64,000 bases of DNA from CBDAPI01 sp965248635. GTDB taxonomy: Bacteria; Acidobacteriota; UBA6911; RPQK01; CBDAPI01. The notes below the pieces were generated by a model. That model ran no database searches, had not been told where the DNA came from, and saw only the letters and a program-made list of their open reading frames with translations. Of the stretch, positions 63,446-64,000 are shown one piece after another. How positions within the stretch are numbered: the stretch's first letter is position 1; each line of letters begins with the position of its first letter. Position numbers and translations under genes: made by a program. The stretch lies in the NCBI GenBank assembly GCA_965248635.1, contig OZ252114.1:186001-250000 (forward strand), given 5' to 3'.

Positions 63446-63554
63446 AGGCAAGTCGGCGATATGGGTCCAGTCGAGGAATTTGGCCTGTGCAATACCACAT
63501 GGCTGAAGAAGAATGAGGAGCGGGAGGAGGACGATTCCTATGGTAGTACTAGGG

Positions 63555-64000
63555 TCATTTACTTTGGGGAAGCGACAGGATTTGGCCGTCTCCGAGAATA
63601 GTTCGTTTCAGTTTGTCATAGTCAACGTCTTGTATGTTGACGAGTTCATCTAATGCATGGCAAGCCGCTGTAGCTGCTGATTGTGAAAGCATCATAAAGG
63701 TCGGTTCCATGCGTATGGATCCAAAGGCCACGTGACTAGCCGAGACAGCGAATGTCACTAAAAGGTTGGTGCATTCGTTGGCCTTGGGCACAATGGCGCC
63801 GTACCCGATATAGTAGGGTCTCACTCTCACACTGGCCGGACTTTTGCCTTCACGAAATACCATATCCTTGTAGGCAATTCTTTGGATCTCGTGAATATCG
63901 ATACCGTAAGAGGCCATGGCTACGGGTTTGTCTGCGACCAGTTTACCGGTGCAATGATTTTCGTTCATTACCAGATCCGACACCATACGACGCGCTTCCC
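63555..64000 (-). CDS. FAD-dependent oxidoreductase, C-terminal part (continues beyond the window)
   Basis: The frame is open through the window edge, and only the last 148 residues are seen. The text EARRMVSDLVMNENHCTG, then PVAMASYGIDIHEIQRI and VRVRPYYIGYGAIVPKANEC matches the C-terminal region of FAD_oxidored-type enzymes (PF12831-like). The CTNLLVTFAVSASHVAFGSI and RMEPTFMMLSQSAATAACHA segments are the usual substrate-end helices that carry the FAD-contacting residues. The stop is at 63555-63557. The neighbouring PhyH and ceramidase-like genes are consistent with a catabolic or secondary-metabolism locus. Confidence 0.85.
   Translation of the reverse strand, partial: EARRMVSDLVMNENHCTGKLVADKPVAMASYGIDIHEIQRIAYKDMVFREGKSPASVRVRPYYIGYGAIVPKANECTNLLVTFAVSASHVAFGSIRMEPTFMMLSQSAATAACHALDELVNIQDVDYDKLKRTILGDGQILSLPQSK

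Noticed and set aside
63392..63601. Short plus-strand frame after the ceramidase-like gene
   Set aside because: The first 18 residues are the translated 27-bp repeat, and the rest shows no similarity; the opposite-strand oxidoreductase gene is clear.

Overview
The window is about 60% GC and nearly fully coding. It most resembles a member of the Acidobacteriota or a neighbouring phylum. This rests on gene content only: a NuoE-NuoF fusion with a long NuoD, YfiR, bacterial alpha-2-macroglobulin, tandem ABC_sub_bind proteins, and a ceramidase-like enzyme beside a PhyH oxygenase. No ribosomal marker is present, so the phylum is an inference.

Layout. 1-6.2 kb: an RND efflux operon (pump, adaptor, outer membrane factor) in which the pump carries a 14-bp tandem duplication that breaks its frame and the outer membrane factor carries an in-frame stop. 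6.3-9.7 kb: an SLC13/TrkA-C permease, a DUF1579 protein and a CBS-pair protein. 9.7-9.9 kb: a 32-bp inverted repeat and a related single copy. 9.9-25.2 kb: a complete complex I locus in the order J-K-(antiporter-like)-(87-aa membrane protein)-(antiporter/NuoL-like)-M-N-A-B-C-D-EF-G-H-I. It has four antiporter-type subunits instead of three, and NuoE fused to NuoF. 25.2-28.0 kb: a bufferin/methanobactin-type RiPP operon, with a Cys-rich precursor carrying a twin-arginine leader, a DUF692 (MbnB/BufB) oxidase and a DUF2063 (BufC) partner.

28.0-33.4 kb: an ABC importer-like operon (double ABC_sub_bind protein, permease, ATPase) interleaved with a STAS-domain protein and an RsbW-like kinase, that is, transport linked to partner-switching signalling. 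33.4-39.0 kb: an outer membrane barrel, YfiR, a multi-domain hybrid histidine kinase and a response regulator-PP2C phosphatase that has lost its AGH motif. 39.2-46.0 kb: a CusCBA-type copper/silver efflux operon whose adaptor carries two heavy-metal-binding domains, plus a small exported protein, flanked by imperfect 33-bp inverted repeats. 46-56.4 kb: a fragmented alpha-2-macroglobulin, an M50 site-2 protease flanked by 20-bp direct repeats, a STAS protein, an M48 protease and an isopropylmalate/tartrate dehydrogenase-family enzyme. 56.5 kb: tRNA-Arg(CCG). 56.7-64 kb: a large secreted protein (two 220-residue repeats, beta-helix, clan-A glycosidase-like domain), a PhyH dioxygenase, a ceramidase-like lipoprotein and the end of an FAD-dependent oxidoreductase.

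How the genes work together. The likely copper-binding RiPP operon lies about 12 kb upstream of the copper efflux operon, and a signalling block (ABC-STAS-RsbW, YfiR-kinase-phosphatase) lies between them. Together they suggest an envelope metal-stress region. Seven genes are broken by frameshifts or stops. Several of these fit loss of one base from a short homopolymer, so sequencing error is possible there. The 14-bp duplication, the nonsense codon and the roughly 55-bp deletion are not explained that way.
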